Below are positions 52,397-60,850 of a stretch of DNA of 64,000 nucleotides, piece by piece. Origin of the DNA: Rariglobus hedericola (lineage in GTDB: Bacteria; Verrucomicrobiota; Verrucomicrobiia; Opitutales; Opitutaceae). The notes below the pieces were generated by a model. That model was not told where the DNA came from. It saw only the letters and a program-made list of their open reading frames with translations, and made no database searches. The DNA lies in NCBI RefSeq assembly GCF_007559335.1, contig NZ_VMBG01000002.1, positions 124,001 through 188,000 of the forward strand, in the 5' to 3' direction. The translations under genes were made by a program, and so were the position numbers. Position 1 is the first letter of the stretch; every line of letters starts with the position of its first letter.

Positions 52397-53470
52397 TTAA
52401 CTGAGGCCGGAATCCGGCGCAGCGGACCCGAGGCGTTCTAGTTTGTAGGAGCCGTTGAGAATGGCGGAGGTCCAGGTCTCGTTGTCCAGATACCACTGGA
52501 CGGTTTGTCGGAAGCCCGACGTGTGATCCTGCTTCGGTGTCCAGCCGAGCTCGGTTTTGATTTTCGTCGCGTCGATGGCGTAGCGCAGGTCGTGGCCGGG
52601 GCGGTCGGTGACGAAGGTGATCTGCTTCGTGTAACTGAGGCCGTCGGCGCGGGGGCGGAGTTCGTCGAGCAGGGCGCAGAGCAGGCGGACGAGGTCGATA
52701 TTCCGACGCTCGTTGTTGCCGCCGATGTTGTAGGTCTGGCCGATGCGACCCTTGGAAATGACGGTGTGCAAGGCCTCGGCGTGGTCGGCGACGTAAAGCC
52801 AGTCGCGGATGTTCTCGCCCTTGCCGTAAACGGGAATCGCTTCGCCGCGAAGGGCTTTGAGGATGACGACCGGAATCAGTTTTTCGGGAAACTGAAACGG
52901 GCCGTAATTGTTGGAGCAGTTGGTGACGAGGACCGGCAGCTTGTAGGTGTCGGCCCAGGCGCGGGCGAGGTGGTCGCTGGCGGCTTTGCTGGCGGAATAA
53001 GGCGAGTGCGGATCGTAGGGCGTTTCTTCGGTGAAGAGGCCGGTGGCGCCAAGACTGCCGTAAACCTCATCGGTCGAAACGTGAAGAAAACGAAAGCGGT
53101 CGCGGGCTTCGCAGGTGAGTTTTTCGAAGTGGGCGCGGGCGGCTTGGAGCAGGGTGAAGGTGCCGGTGATGTTGGTCTGGATGAAGGCGCCGGGACCGTC
53201 GATGGAGCGATCCACGTGGCTCTCGGCGGCGAGGTGCATGACCCAGTCGGGGGCGAAGTCGGCGAAGAGTTTTTGCATCGCGGCGGCGTCGCAGATGTCG
53301 GCCTGCACGAGCCGGTGGCGGGCGTTGCCCTCGAGATCGGCGAGCGAGTGACGGTTGCCGGCGTAGGTCAGCGCATCGACGTTGAGCACGTCGTGGCCGT
53401 GCTCGGTGACAAGCTGGCGGACGAGGTTGGAGCCGATGAAGCCGGCGCCGCCGGTGACCAGGATTTTCAT
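52397..53470 (-). CDS. rmlB: dTDP-glucose 4,6-dehydratase
   Basis: The 357-residue extended SDR turns dTDP-glucose into dTDP-4-keto-6-deoxyglucose. It has [21 protein letters not shown] near 82-92, STDEVYG with the catalytic Asp-Glu pair near 133-139, and YSASK at about 161-165. [13 protein letters not shown] is typical. It follows the next gene by a short gap (11 bases) and feeds the predicted epimerase/reductase. Confidence 0.97.
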   Translation of the reverse strand: MKILVTGGAGFIGSNLVRQLVTEHGHDVLNVDALTYAGNRHSLADLEGNARHRLVQADICDAAAMQKLFADFAPDWVMHLAAESHVDRSIDGPGAFIQTNITGTFTLLQAARAHFEKLTCEARDRFRFLHVSTDEVYGSLGATGLFTEETPYDPHSPYSASKAASDHLARAWADTYKLPVLVTNCSNNYGPFQFPEKLIPVVILKALRGEAIPVYGKGENIRDWLYVADHAEALHTVISKGRIGQTYNIGGNNERRNIDLVRLLCALLDELRPRADGLSYTKQITFVTDRPGHDLRYAIDATKIKTELGWTPKQDHTSGFRQTVQWYLDNETWTSAILNGSYKLERLGSAAPDSGLS

Positions 53471-53481
53471 GGGGACGGGAA

Positions 53482-54357
53482 CTACTTGGTTTCCGGTTGC
53501 CAGCGGGCGAGCGCCGAGCGGATGGCGTCGAGGACGGGAGTCATTTCGATACCGGCGGCGGCGAGTTTGGCGGAGGTCATCACGCAGTTGCTGCGCGGGG
53601 TCTTGGCGGCCTTTTGCATGAAGTCGGCCTCGTCGGTGAAGAACTCGTAGGCTTTGTTGCAGACGCCGCTCTCAAGGATGAGCTCGACGACTTCATGCGT
53701 GGTGACGTGGCCGGGATTGGTGACGTTGTAGGTGCCGAAGGGGATGTGTTTTTCCCAGCACGCGAACGTCGCGGCGACAAACTCGTGGAGTTGCGAGATG
53801 GAGTTCTCCGCTTCGAGCAGGCGCTGGTAACGCATGAGCTTCGTCAGGTAGTTGCGCGGGCTCTCGCGGTGGTCGAACGGAATGCGTAACCGCCAGATGA
53901 ATACGTCGGGGCGGCCGGCGAGGATCTCTTCGCCGAGGGCCTTGGTGCCGGAGTAGAACGAGCAGTTGTTCTGGCGGAAGGTGAAGTTGGGCGCGTCGAT
54001 CTCGGAGAAGCCGGTGCCATCGGGGCGCTTGCCGGTGTAGATGCAGCCGGAGGAAACGTGGCCCCAAGGAATGCCGGCGGCTTCGCAGGCCTCGGCGATG
54101 CGGCCGGGGAGGACGGCGTTGCCGAAGAGGCATTCGGTCTTGTGCAGTTCGCACGCGTCGACGTTGGGCTTTCCGGTGTAGCCGGCCGCGTTGATGAGGA
54201 ACGCGGGCCGGTCGCGTTTCAACGCGGCGGTCAACGCCTTCACATCGGCGTAATCCAGTTCGGCGCGCTGGAGATTTTTAAAGGCAATGCCCTTCTGCGT
54301 GAGGAGAGTTTGGTAGGCCTGGCCCACGTAGCCGGAACCGCCGAGGAGGTAGATCAT
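53482..54357 (-). CDS. NRS/ER-like bifunctional dTDP-rhamnose 3,5-epimerase/4-reductase
   Basis: The 291-residue SDR has [37 protein letters not shown] with Cys105, FYSGTK with Tyr135 and Lys139, RNYLTK with Lys173, and [17 protein letters not shown] recall the same features in plant NRS/ER (UER1), where Cys and Lys at matching places do the 3,5-epimerisation and Tyr/Lys the reduction. It would make rhamnose in one protein. RmlC and RmlD are absent from the window. A simple RmlD-like reductase is the alternative, but the Cys motif speaks against it. Confidence 0.82.
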   Translation of the reverse strand: MIYLLGGSGYVGQAYQTLLTQKGIAFKNLQRAELDYADVKALTAALKRDRPAFLINAAGYTGKPNVDACELHKTECLFGNAVLPGRIAEACEAAGIPWGHVSSGCIYTGKRPDGTGFSEIDAPNFTFRQNNCSFYSGTKALGEEILAGRPDVFIWRLRIPFDHRESPRNYLTKLMRYQRLLEAENSISQLHEFVAATFACWEKHIPFGTYNVTNPGHVTTHEVVELILESGVCNKAYEFFTDEADFMQKAAKTPRSNCVMTSAKLAAAGIEMTPVLDAIRSALARWQPETK

Positions 54358-54368
54358 GGTCGAGGAGT

Positions 54369-54869
54369 TCAGGTGGAAAATGTTTTAAGCAAGGCGAGGA
54401 GCGGCGCGGTCTTGTTGCGCCAGCGGTCGAGTTTTTCGAAGCGTTGCACGAGATGCGCGGGGCCCTGGGCGCGAACGGAGGCGTCGAGGGCGGCGCGCTG
54501 GTTGGCGAGTTCTTCGACTTTGGGCAGGATGCGGGCGTTGAGCAGGAGCTTCACCAAAACGCCCAAGTCGGTTTGCATCTGATAGTGCTCTTTGCGGCTG
54601 GAGAGCGGATGGACGGGTTTGATCGCGCCGATGTCCTGCAAGGCTTTCAGGCCTTGGCCGGCACCGCTGCGGCTGATGCCGAGACGCTCGACGACCTCGT
54701 CGGCACACAAAGGTAATTCGGAGAGAAAAATGAGTCCGAAGATTTCACCGATGGACCGCGAGTAGCCCAACAAGCCGGCGACCTGCACCCAAAAGGCGAT
54801 GATCTCGCGGTCCAATTCCGCGGACTGGCCGGCGACAGTCACAACAGGAGGAGTCGATTTGGCGGGCAT
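54369..54869 (-). CDS. GbsR/MarR-family transcriptional regulator
   Basis: The 166-residue protein has a winged helix-turn-helix: IGEIFGLIFLSELPLCADEVVERLGISRSGAGQGLKAL in one stretch, keyed by LGISRSGAGQGLK at about 65-77 for the recognition helix. A wing follows (PLSSRKEHYQM), then a helical dimerisation tail. It belongs to the GbsR group in which ligands are often osmolytes or drugs. It lies divergent from the exporter operon at 55027-60835 with a 157-base gap and close to the 3' end of the rhamnose gene. It probably regulates itself and the exporter. Confidence 0.85.
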   Translation of the reverse strand: MPAKSTPPVVTVAGQSAELDREIIAFWVQVAGLLGYSRSIGEIFGLIFLSELPLCADEVVERLGISRSGAGQGLKALQDIGAIKPVHPLSSRKEHYQMQTDLGVLVKLLLNARILPKVEELANQRAALDASVRAQGPAHLVQRFEKLDRWRNKTAPLLALLKTFST

Positions 54870-54875
54870 TGGTTG

Positions 54876-54905
54876 CAGTTGTTACAAATATTATTGGAAT
54901 AACTG
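54876..54905. promoter_or_regulatory. candidate operator: imperfect inverted repeat next to the GbsR-like gene
   Basis: CAGTTGTTAC (54876-54885) and GGAATAACTG (54896-54905) are inverted repeats matching at eight of ten places, with a 10-nt AT-rich spacer. The site lies seven bases from the regulator start and 121 bases from the tolC-like start. This fits autoregulation and control of the exporter. It is a prediction from position and symmetry only. Confidence 0.5.
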
Positions 54906-55026
54906 TCGACAATTTTACGAAGCACTCTGGATTTTCCGTGCATGCCTGATGGGTGGACCGAGTTCGGCCAACTTGGGTGTTGCCAACAAATCGCCCCGCC
55001 GAGGTTAATAAATCATTCCCTGCCAC

Positions 55027-56403
55027 ATGTTGAAGTCCCGCCTGCTGTGTTCCGCATCGTTGTTGATCTCGCTTAGTCTTGGGTCCGTCGTGACGCAGGC
55101 ACAGGAGATGGTTTCGCAACCCAAAGTAGCGGATGCGGATGCGCCGTTATTGGGCCTTCCGGAAAAACTGATCGTAGGCTTGGAGCCCTTGGTGAATGCC
55201 GCGGCGGAAATCGGCCCCCGCGTGCTGGATGCGCGCCTGCAAAAACTTGCAGCCGAGGCGCATGAAGAAGAAACGCGCAGCGTTACCCGTCCTCGTGCGA
55301 ATCTTTATCTCGATTTTTCCTATCGCGAGAACAGTGAAACCCAGAACGGATCGTTCAAGCCTTACTACAATGTAGGCGTGGAGCAGCCGCTGTGGCACTG
55401 GAACGCCCTTACCAATCAAAAGCGCGTGGCCGAGATTTATAAGAAACTGGCGGGCAATGATTATGCCGAAGCCCGCCGTGCACTGATCATTGAGATCCGC
55501 CAGGCGTATCTCGATTTGGTTTTGCAGAAGCTGTCGTTGGCCGAGTCGCAGACCACCTATGATCGCCAACGCGCCACGCTGGCGGTGAACCGTGATCGCT
55601 CGGCCCGCGGCGAATATGCGGCTGATTTGCTGGCGACGGAGCAACTCGACTCCCGTAAATCCGCGATTGCCCGCGACCGCCTTCAAGTGGGTCTTCAGCG
55701 CGCGCTGCGTGAATTCGCCATCATGAATGGTCTGGAGTCTTTTTCGGCTGACCAACTGCCGGCGGCGATTGCGGAAGTGCCCTCTTCGGCCAAGGCCCTT
55801 TTCGTGCCGGAAGCGGCCAAGCTAGCGCCCGCGAACCGCATCCCTGATGCGCTGGCCCGTCGCGAGGGAGAACTGGAGGCCGCGCGTCTTCAGCAGGAAA
55901 TCACCCGCGTGCGCAACTATCCGAAGGTCAATCTCGCGGCGGGTGCCGACCAAGGCGCATCGAGCGGAACCGACCAAAGTGCGGTTGTTAACTACTTCGC
56001 CGGCGTGCGGGTGCGCTGGAACATTTTTGACGGTTTCGCGACCCGTGCCGCGGTCAAGGAAGCTCGCGTGACCGTTCGCAAAAATGAAAAGGCCGTGTCG
56101 GATGCGCGCCTCGCGCTTCAGAACCAGCTCAAGGATCAGGCCGATGAATTGACGCTATCGCTTCAGGAACTCGAAGTCGCCGAGGAGCGTTTCGGCCTCA
56201 CGACGTCCCGCGAGAAAGTGGATGAAGATCTGCGTAAAACCGGCCGGTTGGCCGAGACCGAATGGCAGGCTCGCACCGCTGCCGCCCAGACCGAGCGTAT
56301 CGCGCTCTATGATCTGCGCGGCCGGGTGATCCTGCAGCTGTCCGAGCATGCGTTGCTTCGTCAGCGCGCCATCAAGCCGTCCGAGGAAATCCTGTTCCCG
56401 TGA
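55027..56403 (+). CDS. TolC-like outer-membrane efflux protein
   Basis: The 458-residue protein has a signal peptide (SRLLCSASLLISLSLGSVVTQAQ). It contains two OEP-type repeats of long helices and beta strands, such as NLYLDFSYRE, VGVEQPLWHWN, VRVRWNIFDGFAT and ARVTVRKNEKAVSDARLAL. It probably trimerises into an outer-membrane channel with a periplasmic helical tunnel. It overlaps the membrane-fusion gene by four bases (GTGA), so it belongs to the same operon. Confidence 0.92.
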   Translation: MLKSRLLCSASLLISLSLGSVVTQAQEMVSQPKVADADAPLLGLPEKLIVGLEPLVNAAAEIGPRVLDARLQKLAAEAHEEETRSVTRPRANLYLDFSYRENSETQNGSFKPYYNVGVEQPLWHWNALTNQKRVAEIYKKLAGNDYAEARRALIIEIRQAYLDLVLQKLSLAESQTTYDRQRATLAVNRDRSARGEYAADLLATEQLDSRKSAIARDRLQVGLQRALREFAIMNGLESFSADQLPAAIAEVPSSAKALFVPEAAKLAPANRIPDALARREGELEAARLQQEITRVRNYPKVNLAAGADQGASSGTDQSAVVNYFAGVRVRWNIFDGFATRAAVKEARVTVRKNEKAVSDARLALQNQLKDQADELTLSLQELEVAEERFGLTTSREKVDEDLRKTGRLAETEWQARTAAAQTERIALYDLRGRVILQLSEHALLRQRAIKPSEEILFP

Positions 56404-57518
56404 AATCCCGCAGCTTCATTTACATCGGGGTCATCGTCGCGGTGCTCGTGGCTGGCGGGTTTGCGTCGCTGCGCCTGACCCGGCCGGAAGCCCAGGTGGC
56501 GGTGGTGAAGCGGGGCACCGCCGTCAGTGCGCTCCCCGCCAACGTCGCGGTGCGCGCCGACTATTCGATGGAGCTGCGCAGCGAGTCCGGCGGACGGGTG
56601 GTCGACAGCTCCCTGGTTCTTGGCCGCAGCGTGAAGGCCGGCGAACTCCTGCTCAAAATCGATGACACCGATCTGAAGCTCGAACTCGAACGCGTGACCA
56701 ATGATTACGACGCGGCGCTCAAACGCCGTGCGGTGGGTTCAGCTACGAAGCTCGATCTTGAAACGGCCAAGGCTGACCTCGCCAATTTCACGCGTCTCGC
56801 GGAGGGCGGCCAGTATTCCTCGACCGAGCTCGATAAGCGGAAACGTGAAGTGCGCGCGCTGGAGCAGAAATTGGAGATCGAGCAGATCAATGAAGAGTCG
56901 CTCATCACCGGCCTCGCGACCGACATCAAAACCCGCAAACGGCAGATCGAGAAAACCAGTTTGTTTTCACCGATCGACGCGGATGTCACCTCCGTCTCGG
57001 CCTATGTGGGCGACCTCATCGTGTCGAGTGCACCGCTGGCCATTCTGCTGGCGCGCGAACGTCTGGTGGAGGCCCGCGTGAGCGAAGAAAACTTCTCCGG
57101 AATCGTCATCGGCCAGCGTGCGCAGGTGCGGTTTCTCGGTTACGGCGATGAACAATTTACGGGCACGGTTGCGCGGGTGCTGCCGACCGCCGATCCGCTT
57201 ACCCAGCGTTACACGGTGATCCTTGATGTGAAGATTCCGCCTGCGCGACTCGTGCCGGGCTTGAGCGGTGAAGCGAGTATCATCGTGGGCCAGCGTGCGG
57301 ATGTGATGATCATTCCCCGTCGCGCCTTGCTCGGTGACTATGTGCTGGCCGTCCGTGACGGGCGGGTGAAGCAACTCCGCGTGACGCGCGGCTACGAAAG
57401 TCTGAACGAGGTCGAGATTGTGAGCGGGTTGAGCGAGGGCGATCTCGTCATCACCGACAACCTCGACGCGTATCGTGAGAATGATCGCGTGCGCGTTGTG
57501 AAGCCCGCGAAGAGGTGA
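56400..57518 (+). CDS. periplasmic membrane-fusion protein (HlyD/MacA-type adaptor)
   Basis: The 372-residue adaptor has one N-terminal transmembrane anchor (FIYIGVIVAVLVAGGFASL). A split lipoyl domain flanks a helical hairpin: SESGGRVVDSSLVLGRSVKAGE before and LFSPIDADVTSVSAYVGDLI after. A beta-barrel follows (GQRAQVRFLGYGDEQF), and the C-terminal membrane-proximal domain ends with VRVVKPAKR. It links the permease with the TolC-like channel. The GTG start overlaps the tolC-like stop. Confidence 0.92.
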   Translation: MKSRSFIYIGVIVAVLVAGGFASLRLTRPEAQVAVVKRGTAVSALPANVAVRADYSMELRSESGGRVVDSSLVLGRSVKAGELLLKIDDTDLKLELERVTNDYDAALKRRAVGSATKLDLETAKADLANFTRLAEGGQYSSTELDKRKREVRALEQKLEIEQINEESLITGLATDIKTRKRQIEKTSLFSPIDADVTSVSAYVGDLIVSSAPLAILLARERLVEARVSEENFSGIVIGQRAQVRFLGYGDEQFTGTVARVLPTADPLTQRYTVILDVKIPPARLVPGLSGEASIIVGQRADVMIIPRRALLGDYVLAVRDGRVKQLRVTRGYESLNEVEIVSGLSEGDLVITDNLDAYRENDRVRVVKPAKR

Positions 57519-57531
57519 GGCCCGGTTGCCC

Positions 57532-58785
57532 ATGATGTCGCCCAATCTGCGCATCGCCCTGCGGTTTTTAACCGCGCGCAAACGGTCCATGTTCATGAGC
57601 CTGCTCGGCATCGTTTTCGGTGTGGGCTTTTTTATCGTCACGCAGGCGCAGACGAGCGGGTTCGAGCAATTTTTCATCAAGACGATCCTCGGGACGAACG
57701 GGGCGATTCGTATTCAGGACCGGTTTCAGCCGACGCTGTTTACGATGCAGGGAAAAACCGAGGACGGGCAGGGTAAGTTCTCGGTGGATACGGGTGGCAG
57801 CCGGAAGTATGTCGAGGGCGTCGAGGATCCGGCGCTCGTCAGCGCGGCGATCCGCGGTTTTTCGAATGTATCGGGTGTGTCCACCGTGGTGCAGGGCATC
57901 GTCACCCTGACGACCGATGTGGGCACGGCGGACGCGCGGGTTTACGGCATCAATCTGGACGACCATCTCGCGGTGTCTGATCTCGGTTCGCAGATCATCC
58001 GTGGCTCGCTGGGTGATTATCGCGAGGCCCCGGGCGGTTCGCTGGTCGGGAGTGTGCTGGCGCTACACCAGAATCTGCGGGTGGGAGATTCCTACATGTT
58101 ACAAGTCGGCGGTCAGTCCCGCCGTTATCGGGTGAGTGCGATTTATGAAACGGGCGTGAGCGACATCGACCGCGTGCGGATTTATCTGCACTTGTCCGAG
58201 GCGAGGTCGCTTTTACAGAAACCGATCGGAGCGAGTTTCCTTCAGGTCAACCTGTTTGATCGGGACCGTGCGGCGGAGGATTCCGAGCGCATGCAGGCGG
58301 TCATCGGACATGCGGTGTCGCCGTGGCAGCGTCGCGAAAAAACCTGGCTCGCGGTGTTCAGTGCGTTGCGTTTTTCATCCGCGATCACGGTCTCGACGAT
58401 CATCCTTATCTCCGGACTGGGCATGTTTAATACGCTGGCGATGCTGGTGATCGAGAAGACCAAGGACATCGCGATCCTGCGTTCGATGGGTTACACCCGC
58501 CGCGACATCGCCCGGATTTTCCTCTGGCAAGGCGTGCTGGTGTTGATTGGCGGCGTGTTGCTCGGCTGGCTCTTTGGCGCGCTGGCAACGTATGGTGTGT
58601 CCAAAGTTCCGATACGCATACGCGGTATCTTTACGACGGATTCATTTGTGGTGGCCTGGGCGTGGGAACACTACGCGGTGGCGGCGCTCACTGCATCGGT
58701 GGTCGTGCTGGCGGCGAGCTGGATCCCCGCGCGACGTGCGGCGAGACTTGAACCGGGTGATGTCGTCCGGGGGACTGCACAATGA
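57532..58785 (+). CDS. ABC transporter permease (FtsX/MacB/DevC-type)
   Basis: The 417-residue permease has an N-terminal transmembrane helix (KRSMFMSLLGIVFGVGFFIVTQ), a large periplasmic domain (about 45-285) and three C-terminal helices with TVSTIILISGLGMFNTLAMLVIEKTKDIAILRSMGYT, keyed by EKTKDIAILRSMG. This is the MacB/LolC-type fold, which pulls a substrate from the membrane outer leaflet by mechanotransmission. A TTG start at 57526 is possible; the ATG at 57532 is preferred. The order adaptor, permease, ATPase is the order of the glycolipid exporter DevBCA. Confidence 0.9.
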   Translation: MMSPNLRIALRFLTARKRSMFMSLLGIVFGVGFFIVTQAQTSGFEQFFIKTILGTNGAIRIQDRFQPTLFTMQGKTEDGQGKFSVDTGGSRKYVEGVEDPALVSAAIRGFSNVSGVSTVVQGIVTLTTDVGTADARVYGINLDDHLAVSDLGSQIIRGSLGDYREAPGGSLVGSVLALHQNLRVGDSYMLQVGGQSRRYRVSAIYETGVSDIDRVRIYLHLSEARSLLQKPIGASFLQVNLFDRDRAAEDSERMQAVIGHAVSPWQRREKTWLAVFSALRFSSAITVSTIILISGLGMFNTLAMLVIEKTKDIAILRSMGYTRRDIARIFLWQGVLVLIGGVLLGWLFGALATYGVSKVPIRIRGIFTTDSFVVAWAWEHYAVAALTASVVVLAASWIPARRAARLEPGDVVRGTAQ

Positions 58786-59468
58786 GCGCATCCTCATCCA
58801 TCGTCATTCGCTGTGAAAACCTGCACCGCTATCTCGGGCAGGATGAAGGCCGCGTGCATGTGCTGCGCGGGGTTTCGTTTGAAGCTGAGCGGGGCAAAGT
58901 CTGCGCGATTGTGGGCCCTTCGGGTTGCGGCAAGTCCACGCTGCTTTATCAGCTGGGACTGCTCGACCAGCCGGATGACGGCAGCATCTGGATCGGTGAT
59001 GAACGCATGTCCAACACGAGCGACGATCTGCGCACGGCCGCGCGTTCGCGCCACATCGGGTTCGTGTTTCAGTTTCATTTTTTGATGCTGGAGTTCACCG
59101 CGTTGGAAAACGTGATGATGCCGATGCGCAAACTCGGTCGCCTCTCAATTCCGGAGATGGAGGCGCGCGCCAGGATGTTGCTGGAGTCGGTGGGGCTCGG
59201 GCAGAAAACCCAACGGCTGGGCACGCATCTTTCAGGCGGCGAGCAGCAGCGCGTGGCGGTTGCCCGTGCGCTCGCGAATCAACCCTCGCTCATCCTGGCG
59301 GATGAACCCACGGGTAATCTCGATGCCGCCAACTCGGCCCTGGTGTTCGATCTGCTCGCGCGACTCGCCAGGGAAAACGGCCAGGCGGTGGTGCTGGTCA
59401 CGCACAATCCCGAAATCGCGCAGCGATGCGACGTGGTGCGGGCGATGAAAGACGGCGTGTTTGTATGA
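58782..59468 (+). CDS. ABC transporter ATP-binding protein (LolD/MacB/DevA-type)
   Basis: The 228-residue ATPase has Walker A GPSGCGKST at about 45-53, Q-loop FQFHFLMLEFTALEN, signature LSGGEQQR and Walker B LILADEPTGNLD, followed by the H-loop VTHNPE. It powers the permease encoded directly upstream; the genes overlap by four bases. The combination with the adaptor and TolC-like channel completes a tripartite exporter. Confidence 0.93.
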   Translation: MSASSSIVIRCENLHRYLGQDEGRVHVLRGVSFEAERGKVCAIVGPSGCGKSTLLYQLGLLDQPDDGSIWIGDERMSNTSDDLRTAARSRHIGFVFQFHFLMLEFTALENVMMPMRKLGRLSIPEMEARARMLLESVGLGQKTQRLGTHLSGGEQQRVAVARALANQPSLILADEPTGNLDAANSALVFDLLARLARENGQAVVLVTHNPEIAQRCDVVRAMKDGVFV

Positions 59469-60835
59469 ACCGTTTGAAGAGGCTCCTCACCAGCGGCGAT
59501 CCCGCTGAATCGTGGCGGGGGCTTTCGGCCAGGACGCGCTGGTTCGTGCTGGCCTGCGTGGTGATCGCGATCGGTCTGTTTGTTTCGCAGCTGGTGGAGA
59601 TCCCGAAACGCAGTGCGATGCGCGGGTCTGACAACACCTTCAATTACCTGTGGCTGCGGTCGCTGATGGTGGGAGGCGATCTGGATTTTCGCGATGATCT
59701 GGATGCGTGTAATACGCTCGTGCCGGAGTTGAAGACCACGATTCCGCAGTTGCCACTGACGAAGACCGGCGTGGTCACCAATAAATACGGAGTCGGCTGG
59801 TCGCTGGTGAGCGTTCCCTTTTATCTGGCCGCCGATGGGATCGTCGGCACGGGCCGGGCGTTGGGTGTCTGGAATCTGGAGCGCGATGGCTACAACTGGG
59901 TTTACCAAGTGTGTCTGCAGACGGGGCATTTCCTGCTCGCGGGGTTTGCTTTGTTTTTGGCGTATCGCGTGACGCGTCGCTGGTGTGCACGGGAGCCGGC
60001 GGTGTTGGGTGTGGCGATGCTGTGGGCGGCAAGCCCGATGCTTTATTATCAGACCAGTAATTTGAGCATGAGTCATGGGGTGACGTTTTTTGCGCTCGTG
60101 CTCTGTTTGTATGCGCTGCAACGGACGGAGGCGGCGCCGGAGCGCTGGTTGTGGTGGATGCTGGCGGGGGCGGGGTTGGGATTGGCTACGATCACGCGCT
60201 ATCAAACGGCGGTTTTTGGATTGGTGCCGGTGTGGGCGATCTTGATGCAAGTGCGCACCACAAAGAATCTGCCGGCCATGAGCCGCCAAGGGCTCGCATT
60301 CGCCGCGGGTGCGGTTCCCTTTGTCGCGTTGCAGATGGTGGCGTGGAAAATCGTCTACGGCTCCTGGCTCTTGTATAGCTACGGGGCCGAGGCGGAGCCG
60401 TTTTATTGGACGAAGCCGGTTTTTGCGGAGGTGCTTTTCTCGGCGAAGCACGGGCTGTTTTACTGGCATCCGCTGTTGCTGGCGGGATGCGCGGGATTGA
60501 TTGCGGTGGCCTGGAAACGGGGCGGGCTGCTGTGGGCGGGCGTAGTGGTGACAGCCATCAGCGTTTATGTGAATGCCGCGTGGTGGTGCTGGTGGTTTGG
60601 CTCGTCGTTTGGCAGTCGAGCATTTGAAGGCGCGTTCCTGTTTTTTATGGTGGGCCTCGCCTGGTGTTTTGAACGTCTGTCGGAACGGGCAACACGGTGG
60701 TTATTCGCGGCCGGCGCGAGCCTGGTGGTGTGGAATCTTCTCTGGCTGTTGCTCTATCGCATGGCGCTGGTTTCACGAAACGACGCGGTGACCTACGGCG
60801 ACGTGGTGCGGGCGTGGTGGAAGTTGATCACCTGA
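59465..60835 (+). CDS. polytopic membrane protein, GT39/GT-C-like
   Basis: The 456-residue protein has about ten predicted transmembrane helices. Its first loop has acidic residues (GGDLDFRDDLDACN), where GT-C enzymes keep catalytic Asp residues. TKTGVVTNKYGVGWSL and SMSHGVTFFALVLCLYAL resemble PMT_2/ArnT-like proteins. It might attach a sugar to the lipid handled by the exporter. It is the last gene of the exporter operon and overlaps the ATPase by four bases (ATGA). Start ATG at 59465 is chosen since the longer frame overlaps the ATPase by 43 bases. Confidence 0.72.
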   Translation: MNRLKRLLTSGDPAESWRGLSARTRWFVLACVVIAIGLFVSQLVEIPKRSAMRGSDNTFNYLWLRSLMVGGDLDFRDDLDACNTLVPELKTTIPQLPLTKTGVVTNKYGVGWSLVSVPFYLAADGIVGTGRALGVWNLERDGYNWVYQVCLQTGHFLLAGFALFLAYRVTRRWCAREPAVLGVAMLWAASPMLYYQTSNLSMSHGVTFFALVLCLYALQRTEAAPERWLWWMLAGAGLGLATITRYQTAVFGLVPVWAILMQVRTTKNLPAMSRQGLAFAAGAVPFVALQMVAWKIVYGSWLLYSYGAEAEPFYWTKPVFAEVLFSAKHGLFYWHPLLLAGCAGLIAVAWKRGGLLWAGVVVTAISVYVNAAWWCWWFGSSFGSRAFEGAFLFFMVGLAWCFERLSERATRWLFAAGASLVVWNLLWLLLYRMALVSRNDAVTYGDVVRAWWKLIT

Positions 60836-60850
60836 AGCGGCGGGACGGAA

